NCBI RefSeq assembly: GCF_036226885.1
Contig: NZ_CP109027.1
Location: forward strand, 2,108,001 to 2,172,000
Source: Streptomyces sp. NBC_00663
GTDB taxonomy: Bacteria; Actinomycetota; Actinomycetes; Streptomycetales; Streptomycetaceae
Direction of reading: 5' to 3'
DNA: 64,000 bases
This document shows, piece after piece, positions 1 through 7,972 of the stretch (the stretch's first letter is position 1; every line of letters starts with the position of its first letter). The position numbers were made by a program, and so were the translations under genes. The notes under the pieces are model-generated. The model was not told the origin of the DNA and ran no database searches. It was given only the letters and a program-made list of their open reading frames with translations.

Positions 1-1042
1 TATCGTAGATCGGCGGCAGCGTGCCGCGGACCTTGTCGGAGACGGTCGTCTTGATGTACTTGCCGGTGCGGTCGAGGTCGGGGGTGAAGGGGATATCGCC
101 GCCGAGGTTGTACCGCGCGGCGTACTCGGCGTTGGCGAGGAGGCGATGGCCGGCGAAGCCCCACAGGTCGACGCCCTGGTTCCAGGCGACCTGGGCGGCG
201 TCGCCCATCAGGCCGACGGCGAGCTGCTCGTGGCCCTGGTCGCGGCCGGACTCCTGCCCCTGCCCCGCGTCGGTGACGACCCGGTTGCGGACACTGCCGT
301 TGCCTGCACCGGCCGCGACGAACCGCAGGGCGTCCTCGAAGAGGGTGGGTTCCTCGCAGAACACACCGATGGCCAGGATGGACTGAATGGACGTCAGATC
401 CCAGTTGCCGTTGGCGTAGAGCATGTAGCCGGAGATCGCCGGATACCAGACGTCGAGGAAGGACGCCTCGCAGCGCGCGATGTCCGCCGCGCTCCAGCCG
501 TCGTAGCCGGTGTGGCGCAGCAGTTCGGCCGCGTTGACGAACTTGAAGGCCTGAAGTCCCGCGCCGAGCGGGCCGTCGGCGCCGGTGACCATGGTCAGGG
601 AGGCCGACCAGGCGTTGAGGATGTCCCGGGCCTTGTCCGCGTTGGCCCGGTTTCCGGTGACGGCCCACATGAGGGCGTTCTGGTAGGCGGCGGCCGAGTC
701 GGCGACGGCCTGGTTCTGGAAGTTGGTGGGACCACGGCCCCAGGAGGTGATCTGGCCGGTGTTCTGGACCGTGTACGTCGACTTCGAGCGGGCGTGCGCG
801 GAGAACACCAGGTAGCCGTCGTGGATCGGGGTTTCCTGGGCGGCGATCGCGGCCTTCATCCGGGCGAGGTCGGCGGCGCTGTGCAGCAGTCCGGGGTGGG
901 TGAAGGCGCGGGACGTGAGGTCGGTGTCCTGGGCCCAGGCCGCCGCGGCGGAGGCGGACAGCAGTCCGCCGCCGGCCGCGGCCACGAGGCCCGCCGCACC
1001 GAGGAAGTTCCGTCGGCTGAGAGGAAGCACGGGTGACTCCAT
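1..1042 (-). CDS. Secreted alginate-lyase-type polysaccharide lyase (partial, 3' end outside window)
   Basis: The gene starts at ATG 1042 on the minus strand and stays open to base 1, so only about 347 residues are present. The N-terminus has a Tat-like signal (SRRNFLGAAG, then an Ala-rich stretch and AWAQD cleavage region). The mature part opens with HPGLLHSAADLARMKAAI and continues with NAWSASL and NGNWDLTSIQSILAIGVF. This is the all-alpha toroid pattern of the alginate_lyase (PF05426) superfamily, which cleaves uronic-acid polymers by beta-elimination. It is the last visible gene of the leftward operon that begins at 6157, only 36 bp after the GH28-like gene, so the two secreted enzymes probably act on the same polymer. 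The exact substrate cannot be read from the sequence; the family also includes heparinase-like and oligo-uronate lyases. Confidence 0.75.
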   Translation of the reverse strand, partial: MESPVLPLSRRNFLGAAGLVAAAGGGLLSASAAAAWAQDTDLTSRAFTHPGLLHSAADLARMKAAIAAQETPIHDGYLVFSAHARSKSTYTVQNTGQITSWGRGPTNFQNQAVADSAAAYQNALMWAVTGNRANADKARDILNAWSASLTMVTGADGPLGAGLQAFKFVNAAELLRHTGYDGWSAADIARCEASFLDVWYPAISGYMLYANGNWDLTSIQSILAIGVFCEEPTLFEDALRFVAAGAGNGSVRNRVVTDAGQGQESGRDQGHEQLAVGLMGDAAQVAWNQGVDLWGFAGHRLLANAEYAARYNLGGDIPFTPDLDRTGKYIKTTVSDKVRGTLPPIYD

Positions 1043-1078
1043 GGTTCTACGGGTACTGGGGGTGCCGGCGGTGCCGGG

Positions 1079-2866
1079 TCACGCGTGCTCGACGGTGAAC
1101 GTGACGGTCTGCGTGGCGGTGCCCACGCTGTTGGTCGCGGAGACGGTGGCGGAGCAACTGCCCACGTTGTCCTGGGCCTTGCCGGAGATCAGACCGGTGG
1201 CCGTGTCGATCGACAGGCCCTTCGGCAGCCCCTCCGCGGCGAAGGAGGTGGGCAGGTTGTCGGCCGTGATCAGGTAGGTGAAGACCTGGTTCTTGGTCGC
1301 GGTGGCCTTCTCGGGGCTGGTGATCGCGGGCTTGTCGGTGGAGGTGGCCTCGTTGGAGTTCAGGAACCGGGTGTTCACCACGTGCTCGTTGGCGTACGCC
1401 GGCATCATGTCCTCGAACCGGTACCAGCCCGGCTTCTTCATCCCGTTGGCGATGGCCTTGCCGTTGATGACCAGGTTCTGGAAGGTCACGTTCTTGATCG
1501 CGTGGTCCGCGTCGTAGCCGACCATGATCGACGGGTTGGCGTGGGTGCCGTTGTACGACAGGTTCTTGATGAACACCCCGTCGATACCGCGGCCGATCGA
1601 GGTGTTGTACTTGGTGTTGTACATGACCCGCATGTTGATCAGCTGGCCCCAGCGGAAGTCCTCCACCCGGATGTCCTGGAAGCGGGCGTTCCTGAGCAGG
1701 TTGCTGTCGCCGGGGTTGAGGGCGATGCAGCCCTGGTAGTCCATCTGCGGTTCACGGTGGTCGAGGATGTCGATGTTGCTGAAGACCAGGTTCTCGATGG
1801 TCTCGGGGGCGTCGGTGTTGCCGTGCGTGCCGACGTTGACCGGGTGGGCGACGTCCGCCCAGAGGGTGGAGTTGCGGACGGTGATGTTGCGGACGTCGCC
1901 GTAGTAGTCCCAGCGGTGGGTGTAGATCGCGATGCAGTCGTCGGAGTTGCGCATCCACACGCCGTCGATGAGGACGTCCTCGCTGGAGAAGATGTCGATG
2001 CCGTCGCCCCACTGCCCGGCGCTGTAGGAGTGCAGGTCGCGGATGGTGACCTGCTTCGACTGGCCGACCGTGACCGAGTAACCGCTGCTCGGGTTGAGGA
2101 CGAGGATGCCGTCGATCTCGATGTTCTTCGAGTACTCCACCAGCACACCGCTGGGCGAGTTGTAGAGCACGCCGCGCCCGATCAGCCGCGAGTTCTCCGC
2201 GTTGACGAACTCCACCCGGGAGGTCAGCACCGCGCCTCCGGCCAGGTAGACCGTCTTGCCGCTGGGCACCTTCAGCACGTTGTCCGTGGTGGTGTGCAGA
2301 CCGGGGCCGAAGTAGATGACGTCGGGGTCGTCCGCGTCGGGGACATGCGTCTCGATCGGGTTGGCGTGCAGCTGGAGGTTGTCGAAGATCTCGCCGTTGA
2401 TCTCGATGGAGAGGTTGCGCGGCGCGGTGAGGGTGAAGGTCACCGTGTCGCCGGACACCGTGTACTGGGTGTCGTACGACAGTGGGCGCACCTTCGCCGA
2501 GGCGATGGTGCCCTTGGACGAGGTGACCGCGACCTCGACGGTGCCCTTGAAGTCGAAGGTGGCGACGGAGGAGTTGTAGACCGGGCCGCTGCCGGTGTCC
2601 GCGTTGATCCACTTCGCGCGGGCGCGGTAGACCGGGATCGTCTGCCAGTCGCCGCCCGCCGTACGGGCCTTGACGCTGAAGCCGGCGTTGGTCGGGACCC
2701 CGCTCGGGATGGGATACGTCACGATCTTGTCGGCGGAGGCGGGCGTCGCCTCGTCCGCTCTCGCCGTGCCGGCCGTGGCGCCGATCAGGGAGTACGCGGC
2801 GGCGGTGGCGCCGGCGGCCTGGAGGACGGTGCGTCGGGACAGACCGGTGCTCTGGGTGTCGTTCAT
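1079..2866 (-). CDS. Secreted GH28-like right-handed beta-helix glycosidase with C-terminal putative Ig domain
   Basis: 595 aa. A twin-arginine signal (SRRTVLQAAGA, residues 10-20) leads into a beta-sandwich-like N-terminal region and then a parallel beta-helix. The helix carries polygalacturonase-type acidic motifs: WGDGIDIFSS (Asp288, Asp291), NSDDCIAIY (Asp309, Asp310) and HPVNVGTHGN near 341-350. GH28 enzymes hydrolyse galacturonan or rhamnogalacturonan linkages by inversion with three Asp residues. Residues about 512-594 resemble the putative Ig domain PF05345 (LPKGLSIDTATGLISG), common as a binding or spacer module. The gene sits 44 bp after the permease gene in the same direction. It is longer than single-domain polygalacturonases (about 450 aa) because of the extra end domains. 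A dextranase-like beta-helix family is the main alternative. Confidence 0.8.
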   Translation of the reverse strand: MNDTQSTGLSRRTVLQAAGATAAAYSLIGATAGTARADEATPASADKIVTYPIPSGVPTNAGFSVKARTAGGDWQTIPVYRARAKWINADTGSGPVYNSSVATFDFKGTVEVAVTSSKGTIASAKVRPLSYDTQYTVSGDTVTFTLTAPRNLSIEINGEIFDNLQLHANPIETHVPDADDPDVIYFGPGLHTTTDNVLKVPSGKTVYLAGGAVLTSRVEFVNAENSRLIGRGVLYNSPSGVLVEYSKNIEIDGILVLNPSSGYSVTVGQSKQVTIRDLHSYSAGQWGDGIDIFSSEDVLIDGVWMRNSDDCIAIYTHRWDYYGDVRNITVRNSTLWADVAHPVNVGTHGNTDAPETIENLVFSNIDILDHREPQMDYQGCIALNPGDSNLLRNARFQDIRVEDFRWGQLINMRVMYNTKYNTSIGRGIDGVFIKNLSYNGTHANPSIMVGYDADHAIKNVTFQNLVINGKAIANGMKKPGWYRFEDMMPAYANEHVVNTRFLNSNEATSTDKPAITSPEKATATKNQVFTYLITADNLPTSFAAEGLPKGLSIDTATGLISGKAQDNVGSCSATVSATNSVGTATQTVTFTVEHA

Positions 2867-2910
2867 GGAGAAGTTCCTTCAGTAAGCGGGGAGATGAGGG
2901 ATACGGAAGG

Positions 2911-3813
2911 TCACTTGAGGCCGCTGGTGGACATGCCGGAGACGAAGCCGCGCTGGGCGACGAGGAAGATCAGCAGGATCGGCACGACGTACATCACCGA
3001 GGCGGCGGCCTGGAGTTCGGGCACGGGCGTGCCGCCCTCGTTGACATAGGCGGTCATCACGGCGACGGCGAGCGTGGTGCGGTCGGTCGACAGCAGCAGC
3101 TGCGGCGCGATGTAGTCGCCCCAGGTCCAGGTGAAGGCGATGATGAAGCTCGCGGAGAGCACGGGCCACGACTGCGGCAGGAAGATCCGCCAGAAGATCG
3201 AGGTGTAGCCGCAGCCGTCGACGATGGCCGCCTCCTCCAGTTCGCGCGGCATGCCCGCGAAGAACTGCCGGAAGAGGAAGACCAGATACGGTGCCGCGGA
3301 CAGTCCCCACAGCACCCACGGCCAGTAGGTGTCGACCATGCCGAGCTTGGCGAAGATCAGGTAGGTGGGCAGCAGGGTGACCATCTGAGGCAGCATCATC
3401 GAGCCGAGCAGCACCCCGAACAGCACCTTCTTGCCGGGCGCGTCGAGGCGGGCGAAGCCGAAGCCGACCCAGGCGGAGCTGAGGGTGACGAGGGTGGCGT
3501 AGAGGAGGGCGATGACCAGGGAGTTGCGGGCGTAGCCGAGGAAGTCGATCTGGTCGAAGGCGTCGGCGAAGTTGTGCCACTGGAACGCGTCGGGGAGCCA
3601 GTGCACCGGTGAGGCCGCCAACTCCCCCTGTGTCTTCAGGCCGGAGAGGATCAGCCAGCCGAACGGGCCGAGGAACAGCCCGGTGACGGAGACCAGGACC
3701 GTGTAGAGGGCCAGGCGCTTGGCCCGCACCCGGACCCGCGCACCGGACGGGGTGGACGCGGCCGAAGGGGAGGACGTGGACTCGGACGTGGGCGGCAGGG
3801 TGGTGGCGGTCAC
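2911..3813 (-). CDS. Carbohydrate ABC transporter permease, MalG type
   Basis: I place the start at GTG 3813, which overlaps the stop of the upstream permease as GTGA; the open frame reaches further up to 3912 but that extension is out-of-frame sequence of the neighbour. The product is 300 aa with a Ser/Thr-rich cytoplasmic N-terminus and about six membrane spans. The EAA loop EEAAIVDGCGYTSIFWRIFL, which contacts the ATPase, is typical of the second permease of CUT1 sugar importers. It pairs with the product of the next gene upstream. No ATPase is encoded nearby, so energy coupling probably comes from a shared MsiK-type ATPase elsewhere in the genome, as known for Streptomyces sugar transporters. 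Confidence 0.9.
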   Translation of the reverse strand: MTATTLPPTSESTSSPSAASTPSGARVRVRAKRLALYTVLVSVTGLFLGPFGWLILSGLKTQGELAASPVHWLPDAFQWHNFADAFDQIDFLGYARNSLVIALLYATLVTLSSAWVGFGFARLDAPGKKVLFGVLLGSMMLPQMVTLLPTYLIFAKLGMVDTYWPWVLWGLSAAPYLVFLFRQFFAGMPRELEEAAIVDGCGYTSIFWRIFLPQSWPVLSASFIIAFTWTWGDYIAPQLLLSTDRTTLAVAVMTAYVNEGGTPVPELQAAASVMYVVPILLIFLVAQRGFVSGMSTSGLK

Positions 3814-4802
3814 TTCTTCTTCGCCTCCGGGTCGACGGTGTAGAACACGGCGCCGGACGTGAACTTGAAGATGAGTCCGGTCACGACGAGGATCAGGACG
3901 AAGAGCACCCACAGCAGCGCGGAGGCGTAGCCGTAGCGGCCGAGCGCGAAGTACTGCGCGAACACATGCATCATGTAGAGGTAGTTGGACTGCGGGACCG
4001 TGGTGATGCCGCTCGTGTCACCCAGCGGCGCCAGCAGCAGCGGCATGATGGTCTGCACCGAGGCGATCATCCCGGTCACCGTCTGGAACAGCAGGACCGG
4101 CGACAGCAGCGGCACGGTGACGCTGCGGAAGGTCCGCCAGGAACTCGCCCCGTCGATCCGGGCCGCCTCGTGGAGTTCCCTGGGTACGTCCTGGAGCCCG
4201 GCGAGCGAGATGATCATGACGTTTCCGGCGGCCCACAGCACCGTCATCAGCAGCACGTACCGGGCGTACGGGTCGGCGAGCCAGGGCACGGCGTCGGTGC
4301 CGAAGAAGGTCAACACCCCGTTGGAGGCACCGGAGTTCTGGTCGAAGAGCAGCTTGAAGGCGAGACCCGCGCCGACCGGCGGCACCACGGCGGGCAGATA
4401 GAGCAGCGTGCGGAACAGCCCGCGCGCCTTGAGGGGCCGGTTGACCAGGACGGCGAGACCGAGGCCCGCGAGGATCGACAGCGGCACCGACGTCACCGCG
4501 AACAGCCCGGCGCGGCCCAGCGAGTCCCAGGTGACCGGATCGTTCAGCAGCTCGCGGTAGTTGCCGAGTCCGACGTACTTCCAGTTGGGCGAGATGCCGT
4601 CGAACGTGGTGAAGCTCAGCCACAGCGCGTACGCCATCGGCGTCACGGTCAGCAGCAGGAAGCCGATGATCCAGGGCGAGGTGAACAGATAGAACGCGCG
4701 GTGCCGGCGCGTCGTCATGGAGGTGCGGGGGCGGGCGCCAGTGGCACGAGCACGTCCGGCCGCGGGCCGGTCCGTACGGGAGGGGAGTTGGTCGACCGTC
4801 AT
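3810..4802 (-). CDS. Carbohydrate ABC transporter permease, MalF/UgpA type
   Basis: 330 aa. The N-terminal 30 residues are polar and Arg-rich, followed by six predicted membrane spans beginning at FYLFTSPWIIGFLLLTV. The EAA motif HEAARIDGASSWRTFRSVTV is in the last cytoplasmic loop. The ATG at 4802 overlaps the stop of the binding-protein gene as ATGA, so translation of the two is coupled. Together with the downstream permease it forms the membrane channel of a CUT1 importer. Context with two polysaccharide-degrading enzymes implies an oligosaccharide substrate derived from pectin or a related uronate polymer. Confidence 0.9.
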   Translation of the reverse strand: MTVDQLPSRTDRPAAGRARATGARPRTSMTTRRHRAFYLFTSPWIIGFLLLTVTPMAYALWLSFTTFDGISPNWKYVGLGNYRELLNDPVTWDSLGRAGLFAVTSVPLSILAGLGLAVLVNRPLKARGLFRTLLYLPAVVPPVGAGLAFKLLFDQNSGASNGVLTFFGTDAVPWLADPYARYVLLMTVLWAAGNVMIISLAGLQDVPRELHEAARIDGASSWRTFRSVTVPLLSPVLLFQTVTGMIASVQTIMPLLLAPLGDTSGITTVPQSNYLYMMHVFAQYFALGRYGYASALLWVLFVLILVVTGLIFKFTSGAVFYTVDPEAKKK

Positions 4803-6157
4803 CCCACCTGCTCCTTACCGCGCTTGAGCTGCTCGTTGATGGCCGAGTTCAGGCGCCCGGCGAGGGTGTCGACGGACATCTGGCCGTTCATCGCGGCGGG
4901 GGCGATCTGGTTGAAGAGGGCGTCGATCGCGTCCGCCCGGGAGAAGGGGGTGAACGAGACCACCGAGAAATGCTTCAGCTCCTCCTCCTGCGCCCTCAAC
5001 ACACGTTTCTGATAGGACTCCTGAGCGGGCATCAGGGGACGCAGAGACTTCAGCGTCGGGATGCCCCAGCCGCCGGAGGCGCGCGCCTTGGCCGGTTCCT
5101 CGCCGAAGAACCACTCGAAGACACGCCAGGCGGCGTCCTTGTTCTTCGCGCCGCGCGGCATCCACAGACCGGTGCCGCCCTGGCAGGCGCTGATCCGCCG
5201 GCCGCCCGCGAAGAGCGGGGCGGGCGCCAGCCGGGACACCTGCGCCAGCTTCTTGTCGGGGTAGATCATGCCGCCCATCCAGTAGCCGGAGTTCGACATG
5301 GCCATCCGGCCGGCCTGGTAGGTGGGACCGTCCCAGCCGTTGGGGTCGGGCTGGATGAGGCTCGGCCCCACCTTGGTCTTGGCGTACTCCACGTACCAGG
5401 TCAGAGCCTTGCGGGCCTCGGGGGTGGTGAAGTCGACCCGGGAGAAGTCGTCGTTGAAGAGGCTGCCGCCGGCGGACGCGGTCATGGTCGCCAGGAGCGT
5501 GGCCCGGGTCAGGCCGTTGAAACTGCCACCGAACACGGTGGTCTGGCCGCTCTTGCGCTGCACGAGGCGTCTGGCGTCGTCCAGCCACTCCTCGTACGTG
5601 ACCGGCTCGGTCTCCGACGGGTAGTCGACACCGCCCTTGTCGAGGGCCGCGGTGTTGTACCAGTACATGGAGTCCTGCGAGAAGTCCTTCGCCATGCCGT
5701 AGCGCGGGCCCTTGCCCTGGGTACGGCCGTCGTACCGCCACAGGTCGTTGACGGGGTCGAGGTCGTCGAGCTTGAGGACACTGCTGCGGGCGAAGTACGG
5801 GTCCAGGTTCTCGGCCACGTCGCGCGCCGCGAAGAACGGCAGGTCCACGGCGCCCACACCGCGCACCAGGTCCGGTGGGTTGCCGCTGGTCAGCATCGCG
5901 ATCAGCTTGGTGATGTCGTACTTCACCAGGACGATCCTGATACCGAGGGCCTTCTTCGCCAGCTGGAGCTGCTCCGGGAGGATGTCGCCGGAGTTGACCA
6001 TCACCGTGACGGTCTCCCCCGCGCCGCTGACACCGCTCGACACCTGCATCGCGCAGCCGCTCAACGCCGCCGCACCGGCCATGGCACCGCCCGCCGACAG
6101 GGCGAGGAAGCGGCGACGATCCAACGGAACACCGGCCCGGGTGGCATCGGTGTGCAT
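4799..6157 (-). CDS. Sugar ABC transporter extracellular binding lipoprotein (Tat type)
   Basis: 452 aa. The signal peptide contains both a twin-arginine motif (DRRRFLALS, residues 13-21) and a lipobox ending LSGC with Cys35, so it should be exported folded through Tat and lipid-anchored. The mature part is a type-1 extracellular solute-binding protein (SBP_bac_1 family) of the usual length. It heads the leftward operon binder-permease-permease-GH28-lyase, and its upstream region carries several operator-like palindromes (see 6229-6383). It would capture oligosaccharides released by the two secreted enzymes. The ligand is inferred from context only. Confidence 0.9.
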   Translation of the reverse strand: MHTDATRAGVPLDRRRFLALSAGGAMAGAAALSGCAMQVSSGVSGAGETVTVMVNSGDILPEQLQLAKKALGIRIVLVKYDITKLIAMLTSGNPPDLVRGVGAVDLPFFAARDVAENLDPYFARSSVLKLDDLDPVNDLWRYDGRTQGKGPRYGMAKDFSQDSMYWYNTAALDKGGVDYPSETEPVTYEEWLDDARRLVQRKSGQTTVFGGSFNGLTRATLLATMTASAGGSLFNDDFSRVDFTTPEARKALTWYVEYAKTKVGPSLIQPDPNGWDGPTYQAGRMAMSNSGYWMGGMIYPDKKLAQVSRLAPAPLFAGGRRISACQGGTGLWMPRGAKNKDAAWRVFEWFFGEEPAKARASGGWGIPTLKSLRPLMPAQESYQKRVLRAQEEELKHFSVVSFTPFSRADAIDALFNQIAPAAMNGQMSVDTLAGRLNSAINEQLKRGKEQVG

Positions 6158-6228
6158 GAACTACCCACTCTCTTCTTCGAGGGGACGAGGAGGTGCGCAC
6201 GCTCCGGGGAGGGGTGAGGCGCGGCGTG

Positions 6229-6238
6229 CGAAGTTTCG
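6229..6238. promoter_or_regulatory. CGAA-TTTCG box
   Basis: The sequence CGAAGTTTCG lies 72 bp upstream of the binding-protein start and resembles the CGAAANTTTCG inverted repeat known upstream of Streptomyces xylanolytic genes, shortened by one base. A second similar box (CGAACTTTCG) is at 6304-6313. Such boxes are bound by LacI-type repressors of plant-polymer operons. Confidence 0.4.
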
Positions 6239-6240
6239 GC

Positions 6241-6248
6241 AACCGGTT
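6241..6248. promoter_or_regulatory. LacI-type operator candidate, proximal to binding-protein gene
   Basis: The palindrome AACCGGTT occurs in the context GGCAACCGGTTTC. The same core recurs in a longer palindrome 133 bp away (6374-6383). LacI-family proteins usually bind palindromes with a central CG, and paired sites in a divergent promoter suggest looping or joint control. The regulator encoded at 7973 is the natural candidate. Confidence 0.5.
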
Positions 6249-6303
6249 TCTATGGCGGTGCTGGGAGCTTCGACCCGGACGCACGGCACGTCAAGGGGCA
6301 TGA

Positions 6304-6313
6304 CGAACTTTCG
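6304..6313. promoter_or_regulatory. CGAA-TTTCG box, second copy
   Basis: CGAACTTTCG, the second CGAA-TTTCG type element in this intergenic region. It directly precedes an A-rich stretch (GAAAACAG). Spacing from the first box is 75 bp. Confidence 0.4.
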
Positions 6314-6373
6314 AAAACAGTGAGGGCGGGGGGCGAGGCGGGCCGGCGGGCCTACGATCCGAGACGGCCGAGG

Positions 6374-6383
6374 CAACCGGTTG
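6374..6383. promoter_or_regulatory. LacI-type operator candidate, CAACCGGTTG
   Basis: A perfect 10-bp palindrome CAACCGGTTG with the same core as the site at 6241-6248. It lies near the middle of the divergent region, so it could influence both the sugar operon and the dehydrogenase gene. Confidence 0.5.
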
Positions 6384-6605
6384 TCGTGGCGCTGACGGGC
6401 ACGGGCTTCCCCACCAGGGGTTTCTTCGACAGAGGCCGACAGGAGCGGGAAGGCACGGAAACCGACTTCGACGGGGCGCGGTGTCTGAGGGTGCATCGAG
6501 GGCGACTGACGCTCCAGGTCAGCGCGGATCAAGTCAGGGACCAGCGACTCCACCCCAACGATTGACCACCGCTTCTCGGCAGATCTACGGTAGAAGGCGC
6601 TTTCT

Positions 6606-6616
6606 GAAACTGTTTC
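6606..6616. promoter_or_regulatory. Operator candidate GAAAC-T-GTTTC upstream of the dehydrogenase gene
   Basis: An 11-bp inverted repeat with 5-bp arms (GAAAC/GTTTC) ends 22 bp before the ATG of the hydroxyacid dehydrogenase gene. Similar GGAAACC/GGTTTTCC elements precede the LacI gene at 7887-7910, which suggests shared control. Confidence 0.45.
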
Positions 6617-6638
6617 CACTCAGCGTGTCAGGAGACTC

Positions 6639-7652
6639 ATGCCCAGCCCCCAGCTGCCGCGGGCCGTGTTCGCGATGGATCCGGTACACCTCCCCCTGCT
6701 GTTCCCCCCGCCGCTCATGCACCGGCTCCACCGGGCCGCCGACCTCGACCCCGCCCTCGTCGTCCAGGACTTCACCGACCCGGTGGCCGTCGACGCGCTG
6801 GCCCGGGCCGAGGTCCTTATCACCGGCTGGGGCTGCCCGCCCCTCGACGCCGACGTCCTCGCCGCCGCCCCCCGGCTGCGCACCGTCCTGCACGCCGCCG
6901 GCTCCGTGCGCTCACTCGTCGGCGACGCCGTATGGGAACGCGGGATCACCGTTTCCAGCGCCGTCACCGGCAACGCCCTCCCCGTCGCCGAGTACACCCT
7001 CGCGATGATCCTGCTCGCCGGGAAGGACACCTTCACCCACCGCGAGCGGTTCAGAACCACCCACGCGTACCCGACCCCGACCGAGACCGCCCACACCGGG
7101 AACGTGGGTCGCCGGATCGGAGTCATCGGGGCCTCCCGGGTGGGGCGGCGACTGCTGGAGTTGCTACGGCCGTTCGACTTCACGGTGCTGCTGCACGACC
7201 CGTATGTCAGCGCCGGGGACGCCGCGGCGCTCGGCGCTCAACTCGTGTCGCTGGAAGACCTGTTGAGGCACAGCGACATCGTGAGCCTGCACGCGCCGGA
7301 CATTCCGGAGACATATCGGATGCTGGACGGGGAGCGGCTGGCGCTGATCCGGGACGGCGGGGTGCTCATCAACACCTCCCGGGGGGCGCTGGTGGATCCG
7401 GACGCGCTGGCGGACGAGCTGGTCTCGGGGCGGCTGCACGCGGTGCTCGACGTGACCGAACCCGAGCCACTGCCTGCGGGGTCGCCGCTGTACCGGCTGC
7501 CGAACGTCTTCCTCACCCCGCACATCGCCGGGTCGCTCGGGAACGAACTGGAGCGGCTCGGGCGGATCGTGGTGGAGGAGCTGGAGCGGCTGGGGGCGGG
7601 GGTGGCGGTGGCGCATGAGGTGCGGCGGGCGGATCTGGCTCGGGTGGCTTGA
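6639..7652 (+). CDS. D-isomer-specific 2-hydroxyacid dehydrogenase family protein
   Basis: 337 aa. The NAD-binding Rossmann motif is GASRVG (residues 164-169, in IGVIGASRVGRRLL). The catalytic set of the family is present: Arg248 in INTSRGALVD, Glu274 in DVTEPEP and His295 in TPHIAGS. The enzyme would reduce a 2-keto acid or oxidise a D-2-hydroxy acid in the cytoplasm with NAD(P)H. It is divergent from the polysaccharide operon and followed by a LacI regulator, so it may process a sugar-acid catabolite. A start at 6639 is preceded by CAGGAG. The substrate cannot be told from sequence. Confidence 0.88.
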   Translation: MPSPQLPRAVFAMDPVHLPLLFPPPLMHRLHRAADLDPALVVQDFTDPVAVDALARAEVLITGWGCPPLDADVLAAAPRLRTVLHAAGSVRSLVGDAVWERGITVSSAVTGNALPVAEYTLAMILLAGKDTFTHRERFRTTHAYPTPTETAHTGNVGRRIGVIGASRVGRRLLELLRPFDFTVLLHDPYVSAGDAAALGAQLVSLEDLLRHSDIVSLHAPDIPETYRMLDGERLALIRDGGVLINTSRGALVDPDALADELVSGRLHAVLDVTEPEPLPAGSPLYRLPNVFLTPHIAGSLGNELERLGRIVVEELERLGAGVAVAHEVRRADLARVA

Positions 7653-7972
7653 ACGGAGGGCAGGGGCGGGGCGTGGGCGGGGGCGCCTGGCCAGGCACAA
7701 CGCTCATGTCACGGCGTTTGCCGGTTTTACCCCACAGCCGGCGTGCTGAATATCTGGCCCTTTCGCCTACGGGGCGCTTTCTGCCGGTGGCCCGCAGACA
7801 GGGGACGTGGGTGGGCCCGTGCCGCGAGTCCGGGGGGGGGCCGTGCCGTGGGTTTTTGGGGCCTGGCACACCGTTGGGAAACAAGTGGAAACCATGGGAT
7901 ACGGTTTTCCGTACCGGTGCTCGACAGGGGCCGGCCAGGCAGGCTTTACGGGAACGACGAAGGAGCCGCAGG
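7653..7972. other. 320-bp intergenic region before the LacI gene
   Basis: This stretch has a G-rich beginning just after the dehydrogenase stop and an AT-richer end with an operator-like inverted repeat (7887-7910). It contains the Shine-Dalgarno GAAGGAG near 7959-7965 for the downstream gene. I see no gene in it. Confidence 0.6.
7887..7910. promoter_or_regulatory. Inverted repeat GGAAACC-N9-GGTTTTCC upstream of the LacI gene
   Basis: The arms GGAAACC (7887-7893) and GGTTTTCC (7903-7910) face each other about 62 bp before the GTG start of the LacI regulator. A further GGGAAAC precedes at 7877-7883. This is a plausible autoregulatory operator, similar in half-site to the element at 6606-6616. 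Confidence 0.45.

Larger units (their letters stand above)
6158..6638. other. 481-bp divergent intergenic region with multiple operator-like sites
   Basis: This non-coding region separates the leftward sugar-binding operon from the rightward dehydrogenase gene. It holds two copies of an AACCGGTT-centred palindrome, two CGAA-TTTCG type boxes and one GAAAC-GTTTC palindrome, each listed separately. Short open frames here are not credible genes because their codon third positions are not GC-biased as in the neighbours. It most likely contains two divergent promoters under LacI-family control. Confidence 0.7.

Noticed and set aside
1085..3049. 654-aa open frame antisense to the GH28-like gene
   Set aside because: It is rich in Val, Gly, Arg and Asp with no domain signal and mirrors the codon bias of the real minus-strand gene. 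Long antisense frames are normal at this GC content.
4815..6284. 489-aa open frame on the minus strand in another register over the sugar binder
   Set aside because: Composition is Arg/Pro/Gly-rich and it lacks the signal peptide and fold found in the 452-aa frame.
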